Positions 38,255 through 46,981 of a DNA stretch of 46,981 nt are shown one piece after another (within the stretch, counting starts at the first letter, position 1; every line of letters starts with the position of its first letter). Under the pieces are notes generated by a model. The model worked only from the letters and a program-made list of their open reading frames with translations. It did not search any database and was not told the DNA's origin. Source of the stretch: Plasmopara viticola (lineage: Eukaryota; Oomycota; Peronosporomycetes; Peronosporales; Peronosporaceae); the NCBI GenBank assembly GCA_001695595.3, contig MBPM02000252.1, positions 1-46,981 on the forward strand. The letters are read 5' to 3'. The position numbers and the translations under genes are program-made.

Positions 38255-41200
38255 CTCCCACTCGACTCGTCAGCCTTCGCCTTCTGTATACCAAGCTTGC
38301 TTCGGAGTACACAAAACTGCATCGCAGGAATCGGCTTGGTCATTATGTCGGCAAGCATGTCGAGAGTAGAGATGTACTCGAGAATCACTTGACCATCTTC
38401 AACCTTTTCACGTACAAAATGGTATCGAATGTCGATGTGCTTGGTTCGTGTATGAGCTTCCGGGTTCTTCGCTAGTGCAATCGAGCCTTGATTATCTTCA
38501 TAAATCTTGACCGCTGTATCCGGGGACATCTCTCCCAGCTCACACATAAACGCCTTGAGCCATATTGCCTCTTGCGTAGCCTCTGACAATGCCATGTATT
38601 CAGCTTCCGTAGACGACAGTGCCACCGTACGCTGTTTCTTGCTCTTCCAGCTGACACATCCACCGCTCATCATAAAGGCGTAGCCGCTTGTACTCCTTCG
38701 CGACATTGTATCTCCGGCCCAGTCCGCATCCGAAAATCCTTGCAATTGATCATGATTCGCTGCTTGAAATTCAATACCGTGCGTCCTTGTACCTTGGATA
38801 TACCTGAAGACTCTTTTTAACGCTTGCCAGTGTGTCGGACATGGGTCTGCTGCAAATTGGCTGAGTACCCCCACTGCCGCAGCGAGATCCGGACGCGTAC
38901 CGACCATAAGATACATCAGGCAACCAATAGCATTTCGATATGGCACACCGGTCATGGTTTCACCGTGTTTGCATCCTCCTTCGCACATTGACTTGGTAAG
39001 TTTGAGTCCTGGATCTTGCGGAGTTCTGACGGGCTTGCTCTTTTCCATATTGAACTTGGTTAAAATTTCGCACGCGAACTTGGTTTGCCGCATCGTCAGA
39101 GTCCCGATCTTCAAATTTTGCTCGATCTCAATTCCAAGAAAGAAGTGAAGTTGCCCCAAATCCGTCATCTCGAATCGTTTGCTGAGTGCGTGCTTGGTTT
39201 CCTGGAGCATCTTGCTAGCATTGCAGGCCAAAATTAGATCGTCGACGTAAAGTGCTACGAACATCATGTCATGGCCATCCCGCTTCACATACACGCAGTG
39301 ATCAGATTCACACTTCTTGAAGTCCAGGCCCAACATGAAGTCGTCAATGGTTTTGTTCCACATGCGAGGCGATTGCTTCAGCCCGTACAGTGACCGCTGT
39401 AACTTGCACACGTAGTCTGGGTTGGCCTTGTCTGTAAAGCCGTCAGGCTGCGTCATGTAGATATCTTCGTCAAGCTGGCCGTTGAGAAACGCTGTTTTGA
39501 CATCCATCTGATGAAGTGCGAGTCCGTACTTGGCAGCCAGACTGAGTAAAATCCGAATCGACGTAAACTTGGCCACAGGTGCAAACGTTTCTTCATAATC
39601 AATGCCGAATTTTTGAGAGAACCCTTTGGCCACCAAACGCGCTTTGAATCGCTCGACTTCGCCGGCTTGATTCTCCTTGACACGAAACACCCATCGATTG
39701 CCGATTGCCTTGCGTCCTTTTGGTAGTGGTACGAGCGTCCATGTCTTGTTCTTTTGTAGCGAGTCCATTTCCGAATCGCATGCCTTCTTCCATTTAGCTG
39801 CGTCGTCGGATTCCATCGCCGACTTAAAGGTGGTCGGCAACTCTCCCACTGAATCCACAACGTACGCAGCCTCAAAGTCTTGCGCTGTGGCTGACATTTC
39901 TTCAAGTGATTGATATCGACTTTGTCGTTTAGACCTTGGCACTTCAGTTGCTTTTTCGAGCGATTGGGTCCGTTGGTGACGCTTACTGCCAGGCTCAACC
40001 TCTTCTTCCTGCGCAGATTCCTCGGCTTCGTATTCCATCTGGTCATGCTGTGAGGATTCCTGATCGGTCGCTTCATCATCATCCTGAACAACAACTTCAT
40101 TGTAGCGACGGTTGCTCCTCCCACTGTCAAAAGTATCTTCCATAAACTTTGCGTCACGACTCACCAGCACACGACCACTTTCTATTTCTTCAAATCGATA
40201 CGCTTTCTCATGTTCCGAGTAGCCAAGAAATCGACAGCGTACTGACCGAGCGTCAAACTTGCTGCGCTTTTCCTTCGGAATCGAGACAAAAGCATGGCAT
40301 CCGAAAACCTTCAAATTCGTCAGCACAGGTCTTCTTTTAGTCCAAACTTGGTATGGCGATTTATCCATAGCAATACCTCGCGTCGGGCAACGATTGCGAA
40401 GGAAAGCGGAGGTCATAACAGCCTCTCCCCAATAAGTCTTTGGAAGTCCAGCGTGCTCGATCATGCATCTTGCACATTCCACCAAAGTCCGGTTCATGCG
40501 TTCAGCCACTCCATTAAGCTGTGGTGTATAAGGAGGCGTAAACTTCTGCTCGATACCACGTCGCTTGCAGAACTTGGCCATGTCACCCGATGTGTACTCA
40601 CCTCCATTATCGCAGCGAAGTACTTTGACAACTTTGCCAGTCTGAGTTTCGGCAAACGCAACAAACTCGGCAAATTTGGTGGCAACTTCAGACTTGTTTC
40701 GCAGCAAAAATACCGTTGTAAAGTGCGAGTACTCGTCGGTGAAAGTGACAAAATACCGCTTGCCGCTAAAAGTCGTCGACTGCATAGGTCCACACACATC
40801 ACTGTGAATTACTTCCAACAGTTTCTTTGCATGATAAGGCGACTTTGGCATAAAACTCACTCGCGTTTGTTTGCCAAGTGCACAACCATCACACAGCTCC
40901 CACTGTTTCACGGAAGCGAGGTCAATGCCAACACCATAGTTTTTCTTGACGATAGTTTCCAGACCACTATGTCCAATGTGCCCAAGTCGAAGGTGCCAGA
41001 GGTACGAAGTGGTGTCCCCATGACATCCCGACGAGCTTGTCACATTGGCTTCGTTGGTGCTGACTGGCGTCATACACAGTTTAAACAGCCCTTTGCCCTC
41101 GCGGGCTCCAAGCTTCCACTGCATTCCCTTTGCCTGCGCAAAACAGCCATCGGCTTCGAACGTGACTGGTCCAACATCTTTTGTAAATCGTCCAACAGAG

Positions 41201-42342
41201 AAAAGATTGCGCGATAGCTTTGGAATATGCCATACTCCACGAAGCATGCCCTTCTTGTTTCCGTGGGCCGTCTTCAGAGACATTATAATGTCGCCAGTCC
41301 CGATCGCTTGAACAACACCGTCGTCTGCGAGATGTACATCCACCGGAGGAATTTCCTTGTAATTTCTCATGAACTCTCTTGAAAAAGTCATGTGCTGCGT
41401 TGCACCCGAGTCAACCAGCCATACGCAACTCGACTTGGTGGTGCTTGAGTTTCCACCAACCGAGAAGAGAAAATCACCAGAGTCGACTTCGCTCTGCGCG
41501 ATATTTGCACGCTGTGCTGGCCGTTGTCGATCTGCGTTTTCACGAATTCTCACGGGGCACTTGGCGATCCAATGCCCGTGTTCTCCACAGTAATGGCACG
41601 CACTGCTGGCCTTAGCAGTCGCTTGTCGTCCCTTGCGCCGTCCGTTGTCCGACGTCACAAACGCTTGTCCTTGCCCGTGCGCGGCTCCATCGACGCCGCC
41701 ACCTTGTTCCTTGCGTTTCATCTCTTCGTGTAACAGACGCGACGTCACAAGCTCCCATGTCAGCGTGTCCGAGCGCGACTCCAGCGCCGTGATGAGGAAC
41801 TGGTACGAATCACACAGACTTCCAAGAAGCGTGATTACCAGGTCGTCCTCACTCACCGGGGCGCCCACCGCGTCAAGCTGCTCGGCCAACGTCTTGAGCT
41901 TGTTGATGTGCTCTAGCACACCGTCGCCATCCTCCATCATCGTCGTGAAGAACCTGCGACGAAGGAAGAGCTTGTTTGCCAGGCTCCTCTTCTCGAAGTG
42001 TCCTTCCAATCTTGACCATGCATCATACGCATCCTTGGCCGAGCGAACCAGAGGCAGCTGCGAGTCCTCCATCGCAAGACAGATTATCGCCAGCGCCTTT
42101 CGAGCCTTACGCTTAAAGGTCGACTGGTCCATCGGGTTACTCAGCTGCTCAAGCTTTATCTCCCCGCTCGCAACTTCCCAGAGGTCGCGCTCCTCCAACA
42201 CCATTCGCATCTTGAACTTCCACGTATGGAAGTTCGTTCCGTCGAACTTGTTGATTCGGCTCGGTGTGGCGTCCATGGTGGCGGCGAAGGCGGTGTCAGA
42301 GGCGGGGGCGAAGAAGGCAGAGTCTGCGGGGCTTGGGCTCAT
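38200..42342 (-). CDS. B Gag-Pol polyprotein, minus strand, intact (1380 aa)
   Basis: The start is at 42342 in the primer-binding site and the stop at 38200-38202 in the LTR. The frame is uninterrupted and the sequence is the same as the apparent B consensus at the sites I compared: Ala after MD near residue 25, NKLFLRRR, LTWELVTS and KKCESDHC. It has the CCHC knuckle, DSGATQHM, D-62-D-35-E integrase, YVDD RT and D-E-D RNase H. It is the copy with the fewest private changes and so the best candidate for a functional polyprotein in this window. Confidence 0.95.
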   Translation of the reverse strand: MSPSPADSAFFAPASDTAFAATMDATPSRINKFDGTNFHTWKFKMRMVLEERDLWEVASGEIKLEQLSNPMDQSTFKRKARKALAIICLAMEDSQLPLVRSAKDAYDAWSRLEGHFEKRSLANKLFLRRRFFTTMMEDGDGVLEHINKLKTLAEQLDAVGAPVSEDDLVITLLGSLCDSYQFLITALESRSDTLTWELVTSRLLHEEMKRKEQGGGVDGAAHGQGQAFVTSDNGRRKGRQATAKASSACHYCGEHGHWIAKCPVRIRENADRQRPAQRANIAQSEVDSGDFLFSVGGNSSTTKSSCVWLVDSGATQHMTFSREFMRNYKEIPPVDVHLADDGVVQAIGTGDIIMSLKTAHGNKKGMLRGVWHIPKLSRNLFSVGRFTKDVGPVTFEADGCFAQAKGMQWKLGAREGKGLFKLCMTPVSTNEANVTSSSGCHGDTTSYLWHLRLGHIGHSGLETIVKKNYGVGIDLASVKQWELCDGCALGKQTRVSFMPKSPYHAKKLLEVIHSDVCGPMQSTTFSGKRYFVTFTDEYSHFTTVFLLRNKSEVATKFAEFVAFAETQTGKVVKVLRCDNGGEYTSGDMAKFCKRRGIEQKFTPPYTPQLNGVAERMNRTLVECARCMIEHAGLPKTYWGEAVMTSAFLRNRCPTRGIAMDKSPYQVWTKRRPVLTNLKVFGCHAFVSIPKEKRSKFDARSVRCRFLGYSEHEKAYRFEEIESGRVLVSRDAKFMEDTFDSGRSNRRYNEVVVQDDDEATDQESSQHDQMEYEAEESAQEEEVEPGSKRHQRTQSLEKATEVPRSKRQSRYQSLEEMSATAQDFEAAYVVDSVGELPTTFKSAMESDDAAKWKKACDSEMDSLQKNKTWTLVPLPKGRKAIGNRWVFRVKENQAGEVERFKARLVAKGFSQKFGIDYEETFAPVAKFTSIRILLSLAAKYGLALHQMDVKTAFLNGQLDEDIYMTQPDGFTDKANPDYVCKLQRSLYGLKQSPRMWNKTIDDFMLGLDFKKCESDHCVYVKRDGHDMMFVALYVDDLILACNASKMLQETKHALSKRFEMTDLGQLHFFLGIEIEQNLKIGTLTMRQTKFACEILTKFNMEKSKPVRTPQDPGLKLTKSMCEGGCKHGETMTGVPYRNAIGCLMYLMVGTRPDLAAAVGVLSQFAADPCPTHWQALKRVFRYIQGTRTHGIEFQAANHDQLQGFSDADWAGDTMSRRSTSGYAFMMSGGCVSWKSKKQRTVALSSTEAEYMALSEATQEAIWLKAFMCELGEMSPDTAVKIYEDNQGSIALAKNPEAHTRTKHIDIRYHFVREKVEDGQVILEYISTLDMLADIMTKPIPAMQFCVLRSKLGIQKAKADESSGSVVEDAVKVTPRPATSYR

Positions 42343-42346
42343 AACC

Positions 42347-42626
42347 TATTGAATAAAGGTCACTTGAGCTGAAGATGGCAAAATGCAAAGTAAATATATT
42401 TAATGGTCCTTAGTTCACAACTACATGCTACCTCTAAGCCAATGATTTATCTAAGCCAATCAGAATGACTCACCATCCGGGCGCAATCATCTTCCCATCC
42501 CGAAACCGATCTTTTGCCCATCTTGAACCCGCTCTTTAAGTCAGTCATCAACTGATTGCAGATACCGGTACTTACCGGTATGAAGTCGCTGGTCGAGGCG
42601 TTACTTTTACAGCATCTTCGACAACA
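42347..42626 (-). repeat. B LTR shared by the two minus-strand array units
   Basis: 280 bp with the TTGAGC form, same as the plus-strand array LTRs. It is the 5' LTR of the unit at 38200-42342 and the 3' LTR of the unit at 42572-46718. Confidence 0.95.
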
Positions 42627-45600
42627 CTCCCACTCGACTCGTCAGCCTTCGCCTTCTGTATACCAAGCTTGCTTCGGAGTACACAAAACTGCATCGCAGG
42701 AATCGGCTTGGTCATTATGTCGGCAAGCATGTCGAGAGTAGAGATGTACTCGAGAATCACTTGACCATCTTCAACCTTTTCACGTACAAAATGGTATCGA
42801 ATGTCGATGTGCTTGGTTCGTGTATGAGCTTCCGGGTTCTTCGCTAGTGCAATCGAGCCTTGATTATCTTCATAAATCTTGACCGCTGTATCCGGGGACA
42901 TCTCTCCAGCTCACACATAAACGCCTTGAGCCATATTGCCTCTTGCGTAGCCTCTGACAATGCCATGTATTCAGCTTCCGTAGACGACAGTGCCACCGTA
43001 CGCTGTTTCTTGCTCTTCCAGCTGACACATCCACCGCTCATCATAAAGGCGTAGCCGCTTGTACTCCTTCGCGACATTGTATCTCCGGCCCAGTCCGCAT
43101 CCGAAAATCCTTGCAATTGATCATGATTCGCTGCTTGAAATTCAATACCGTGCGTCCTTGTACCTTGGATATACCTGAAGACTCTTTTTAACGCTTGCCA
43201 GTGTGTCGGACATGGGTCTGCTGCAAATTGGCTGAGTACCCCCACTGCCGCAGCGAGATCCGGACGCGTACCGACCATAAGATACATCAGGCAACCAATA
43301 GCATTTCGATATGGCACACCGGTCATGGTTTCACCGTGTTTGCATCCTCCTTCGCACATTGACTTGGTAAGTTTGAGTCCTGGATCTTGCGGAGTTCTGA
43401 CGGGCTTGCTCTTTTCCATATTGAACTTGGTTAAAATTTCGCACGCGAACTTGGTTTGCCGCATCGTCAGAGTCCCGATCTTCAAATTTTGCTCGATCTC
43501 AATTCCAAGAAAGAAGTGAAGTTGCCCCAAATCCGTCATCTCGAATCGTTTGCTGAGTGCGTGCTTGGTTTCCTGGAGCATCTTGCTAGCATTGCAGGCC
43601 AAAATTAGATCGTCGACGTAAAGTGCTACGAACATCATGTCATGGCCATCCCGCTTCACATACACGCAGTGATCAGATTCACACTTCTTGAAGTCCAGGC
43701 CCAACATGAAGTCGTCAATGGTTTTGTTCCACATGCGAGGCGATTGCTTCAGCCCGTACAGTGACCGCTGTAACTTGCACACGTAGTCTGGGTTGGCCTT
43801 GTCTGTAAAGCCGTCAGGCTGCGTCATGTAGATATCTTCGTCAAGCTGGCCGTTGAGAAACGCTGTTTTGACATCCATCTGATGAAGTGCGAGTCCGTAC
43901 TTGGCAGCCAGACTGAGTAAAATCCGAATCGACGTAAACTTGGCCACAGGTGCAAACGTTTCTTCATAATCAATGCCGAATTTTTGAGAGAACCCTTTGG
44001 CCACCAAACGCGCTTTGAATCGCTCGACTTCGCCGGCTTGATTCTCCTTGACACGAAACACCCATCGATTGCCGATTGCCTTGCGTCCTTTTGGTAGTGG
44101 TACGAGCGTCCATGTCTTGTTCTTTTGTAGCGAGTCCATTTCCGAATCGCATGCCTTCTTCCATTTAGCTGCGTCGTCGGATTCCATCGCCGACTTAAAG
44201 GTGGTCGGCAACTCTCCCACTGAATCCACAACGTACGCAGCCTCAAAGTCTTGCGCTGTGGCTGACATTTCTTCAAGTGATTGATATCGACTTTGTCGTT
44301 TAGACCTTGGCACTTCAGTTGCTTTTTCGAGCGATTGGGTCCGTTGGTGACGCTTACTGCCAGGCTCAACCTCTTCTTCCTGCGCAGATTCCTCGGCTTC
44401 GTATTCCATCTGGTCATGCTGTGAGGATTCCTGATCGGTCGCTTCATCATCATCCTGAACAACAACTTCATTGTAGCGACGGTTGCTCCTCCCACTGTCA
44501 AAAGTATCTTCCATAAACTTTGCGTCACGACTCACCAGCACACGACCACTTTCTATTTCTTCAAATCGATACGCTTTCTCATGTTCCGAGTAGCCAAGAA
44601 ATCGACAGCGTACTGACCGAGCGTCAAACTTGCTGCGCTTTTCCTTCGGAATCGAGACAAAAGCATGGCATCCGAAAACCTTCAAATTCGTCAGCACAGG
44701 TCTTCTTTTAGTCCAAACTTGGTATGGCGATTTATCCATAGCAATACCTCGCGTCGGGCAACGATTGCGAAGGAAAGCGGAGGTCATAACAGCCTCTCCC
44801 CAATAAGTCTTTGGAAGTCCAGCGTGCTCGATCATGCATGCACATCTTGCACATTCCAAAAGTCCGGTTCATGCGTTCAGCCACTCCATTAAGCTGTGGT
44901 GTATAAGGAGGCGTAAACTTCTGCTCGATACCACGTCGCTTGCAGAACTTGGCCATGTCACCCGATGTGTACTCACCTCCATTATCGCAGCGAAGTACTT
45001 TGACAACTTTGCCAGTCTGAGTTTCGGCAAACGCAACAAACTCGGCAAATTTGGTGGCAACTTCAGACTTGTTTCGCAGCAAAAATACCGTTGTAAAGTG
45101 CGAGTACTCGTCGGTGAAAGTGACAAAATACCGCTTGCCGCTAAAAGTCGTCGACTGCATAGGTCCACACACATCACTGTGAATTACTTCCAACAGTTTC
45201 TTTGCATGATAAGGCGACTTTGGCATAAAACTCACTCGCGTTTGTTTGCCAAGTGCACAACCATCACACAGCTCCCACTGTTTCACGGAAGCGAGGTCAA
45301 TGCCAACACCATAGTTTTTCTTGGACGATAGTTTCCAGACCACTATGTCCAATGTGCCCAAGTCGAAGGTGCCAGAGGTACGAAGTGGTGTCCCCATGAC
45401 ATCCCGACGAGCTTGTCACATTGGCTTCGTTGGTGCTGACTGGCGTCATACACAGTTTAAACAGCCCTTTGCCCTCGCGGGCTCCAAGCTTCCACTGCAT
45501 TCCCTTTGCCTGCGCAAAACAGCCATCGGCTTCGAACGTGACTGGTCCAACATCTTTTGTAAATCGTCCAACAGAGAAAAGATTGCGCGATAGCTTTGGA

Positions 45601-46718
45601 ATATGCCATACTCCACGAAGCATGCCCTTCTTGTTTCCGTGGGCCGTCTTCAGAGACATTATAATGTCGCCAGTCCCGATCGCTTGAACAACACCGTCGT
45701 CTGCGAGATGTACATCCACCGGAGGAATTTCCTTGTAATTTCTCATGAACTCTCTTGAAAAAGTCATGTGCTGCGTTGCACCCGAGTCAACCAGCCATAC
45801 GCAACTCGACTTGGTGGTGCTTGAGTTTCCACCAACCGAGAAGAGAAAATCACCAGAGTCGACTTCGCTCTGCGCGATATTTGCACGCTGTGCTGGCCGT
45901 TGTCGATGTCTGCGTTTTCACGAATTCTCACGGGGCACTTGGCGATCCAATGCCCGTGTTCTCCACAGTAATGGCACGCACTGCTGGCCTTAGCAGTCGC
46001 TTGTCGTCCCTTGCGCCGTCCGTTGTCCGACGTCACAAACGCTTGTCCTTGCCCGTGCGCGGCTCCATCGACGCCGCCACCTTGTTCCTTGCGTTTCATC
46101 TCTTCGTGTAACAGACGCGACGTCACAAGCTCCCATGTCAGCGTGTCCGAGCGCGACTCCAGCGCCGTGATGAGGAACTGGTACGAATCACACAGACTTC
46201 CAAGAAGCGTGATTACCAGGTCGTCCTCACTCACCGGGGCGCCCACCGCGTCAAGCTGCTCGGCCAACGTCTTGAGCTTGTTGATGTGCTCTAGCACACC
46301 GTCGCCATCCTCCATCATCGTCGTGAAGAACCTGCGACGAAGGAAGAGCTTGTTTGCCAGGCTCCTCTTCTCGAAGTGTCCTTCAATCTTGACCATGCAT
46401 CATACGCATCCTTGGCCGAGCGAACCAGAGGCAGCTGCGAGTCCTCCATCGCAAGACAGATTATCGCCAGCGCCTTTCGAGCCTTACGCTTAAAGGTCGA
46501 CTGGTCCATCGGGTTACTCAGCTGCTCAAGCTTTATCTCCCGCTCGCAACTTCCCAGAGGTCGCGCTCCTCCAACACCATTCGCATCTTGAACTTCCACG
46601 TATGGAAGTTCGTTCCGTCGAACTTGTTGATTCGGCTCGGTGTGGCGTCCATGGTGGCGGCGAAGGCGGTGTCAGAGGCGGGGGCGAAGAAGGCAGAGTC
46701 TGCGGGGCTTGGGCTCAT
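42572..46718 (-). pseudogene. B polyprotein, second minus-strand array unit, several frameshifts
   Basis: Start at 46718, end at 42572. Compared with the intact copy: one base lost near 46540 (ATCTCCCGC for ATCTCCCCGC), one lost near 46383 (CTTCAATC for CTTCCAATC), two gained near 45907 (CGATGTCTG for CGATCTG), one gained near 45323 (TTCTTGGACG), and a compound change at about 44838-44860 (extra GCACAT-like bases, missing CC). One more base is lost near 42906. The stretch 42910-44830, from the integrase C-terminal side through RT into RNase H, is one open frame. The changes are concentrated at the right end of the window. Confidence 0.9.
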
Positions 46719-46722
46719 AACC

Positions 46723-46981
46723 TATTGAATAAAGGTCACTTGAGCTGAAGATGGCAAAATGCAAAGTAAATATATTTAATGGTCCTTAGTTCACAACTAC
46801 ATGCTACCTCTAAGCCAATGATTTATCTAAGCCAATCAGAATGACTCACCATCCGGGCGCAATCATCTTCCCATCCCGAAACCGATCTTTTGCCCATCTT
46901 GAACCCGCTCTTTAAGTCAGTCATCAACTGATTGCAGATACCGGTACTTACCGGTATGAAGTCGCTGGTCGAGGCGTTACT
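46723..46981 (-). repeat. B LTR cut by the window end
   Basis: The first 259 bases, from the U5 end TATTGAATAAAGG, are the same as other B LTRs. About 21 bases of the U3 end are outside the window. Whether another unit follows cannot be seen. Confidence 0.93.

Larger units (their letters stand above)
37975..46981 (-). mobile_element. Minus-strand tandem LTR-sharing array of B elements
   Basis: LTRs at 37975-38254, 42347-42626 and 46723 to the window end alternate with two internal regions. Spacings are 4372 and 4376 bp. It begins inside the plus-strand unit 4 integrase/linker region. The flanking five bases at 37970-37974 are CTGGT; the matching duplication, if any, is beyond the window. Confidence 0.92.

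Noticed and set aside
17750..46981. Regular repeats as a CRISPR array or satellite
   Set aside because: The repeated 280-bp units are LTRs separated by about 4.1 kb of coding sequence, not short spacers. The period equals the element length.

Overview
The whole window is made of Ty1/copia-type LTR retrotransposons. I see no cellular gene, tRNA, rRNA or CRISPR array. It is eukaryotic repeat-rich DNA. The primer-binding sites, polyprotein style and roughly 50% GC suggest an oomycete, probably Phytophthora or a close relative. That assignment is inference from recalled family resemblance, not a database search.

Four related lineages can be told apart; the names are mine. A' is an old, decayed subfamily and A is its better preserved relative. 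B is young and nearly identical between copies. C and D are older relatives of B. Each codes for one Gag-protease-integrase-reverse transcriptase-RNase H polyprotein. Every visible 5' LTR is followed by a primer-binding site complementary to the anticodon stem-loop of initiator tRNA-Met, and the polyprotein ATG lies inside that site.

Layout: 1-6253 is a tandem, LTR-sharing array of defective A' copies. 6254-7776 and 17210-17642 are two pieces of a minus-strand D element that inserted into A'. 7777-17209 is a C element inserted in D (5-bp target-site duplication GTAAA). 9837-14614 is a full A element inserted in the integrase region of C (duplication GAATT). 17643-17749 is a truncated minus-strand A LTR that inserted in D. 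From 17750 a head-to-tail B array runs on the plus strand with a 4371-4372 bp period (three complete units and a broken fourth). The fourth unit is interrupted by a complete minus-strand B element (32291-36940) and again at 37975 by a minus-strand tandem B array that runs off the window end.

Three B open reading frames are uninterrupted (18034-22176, 26777-30919 and 38200-42342, each 1380 codons) with all expected catalytic residues, so B may be active or very recently active. The other copies are pseudogenes. The order of insertion can be read from the nesting: A' first, then D, then C and the minus-strand A LTR, then A (into C) and the B array, then the minus-strand B insertions. The small indels in 36946-37974 and 44830-46560 look more like consensus errors in a hard-to-assemble repeat than like ordinary decay.
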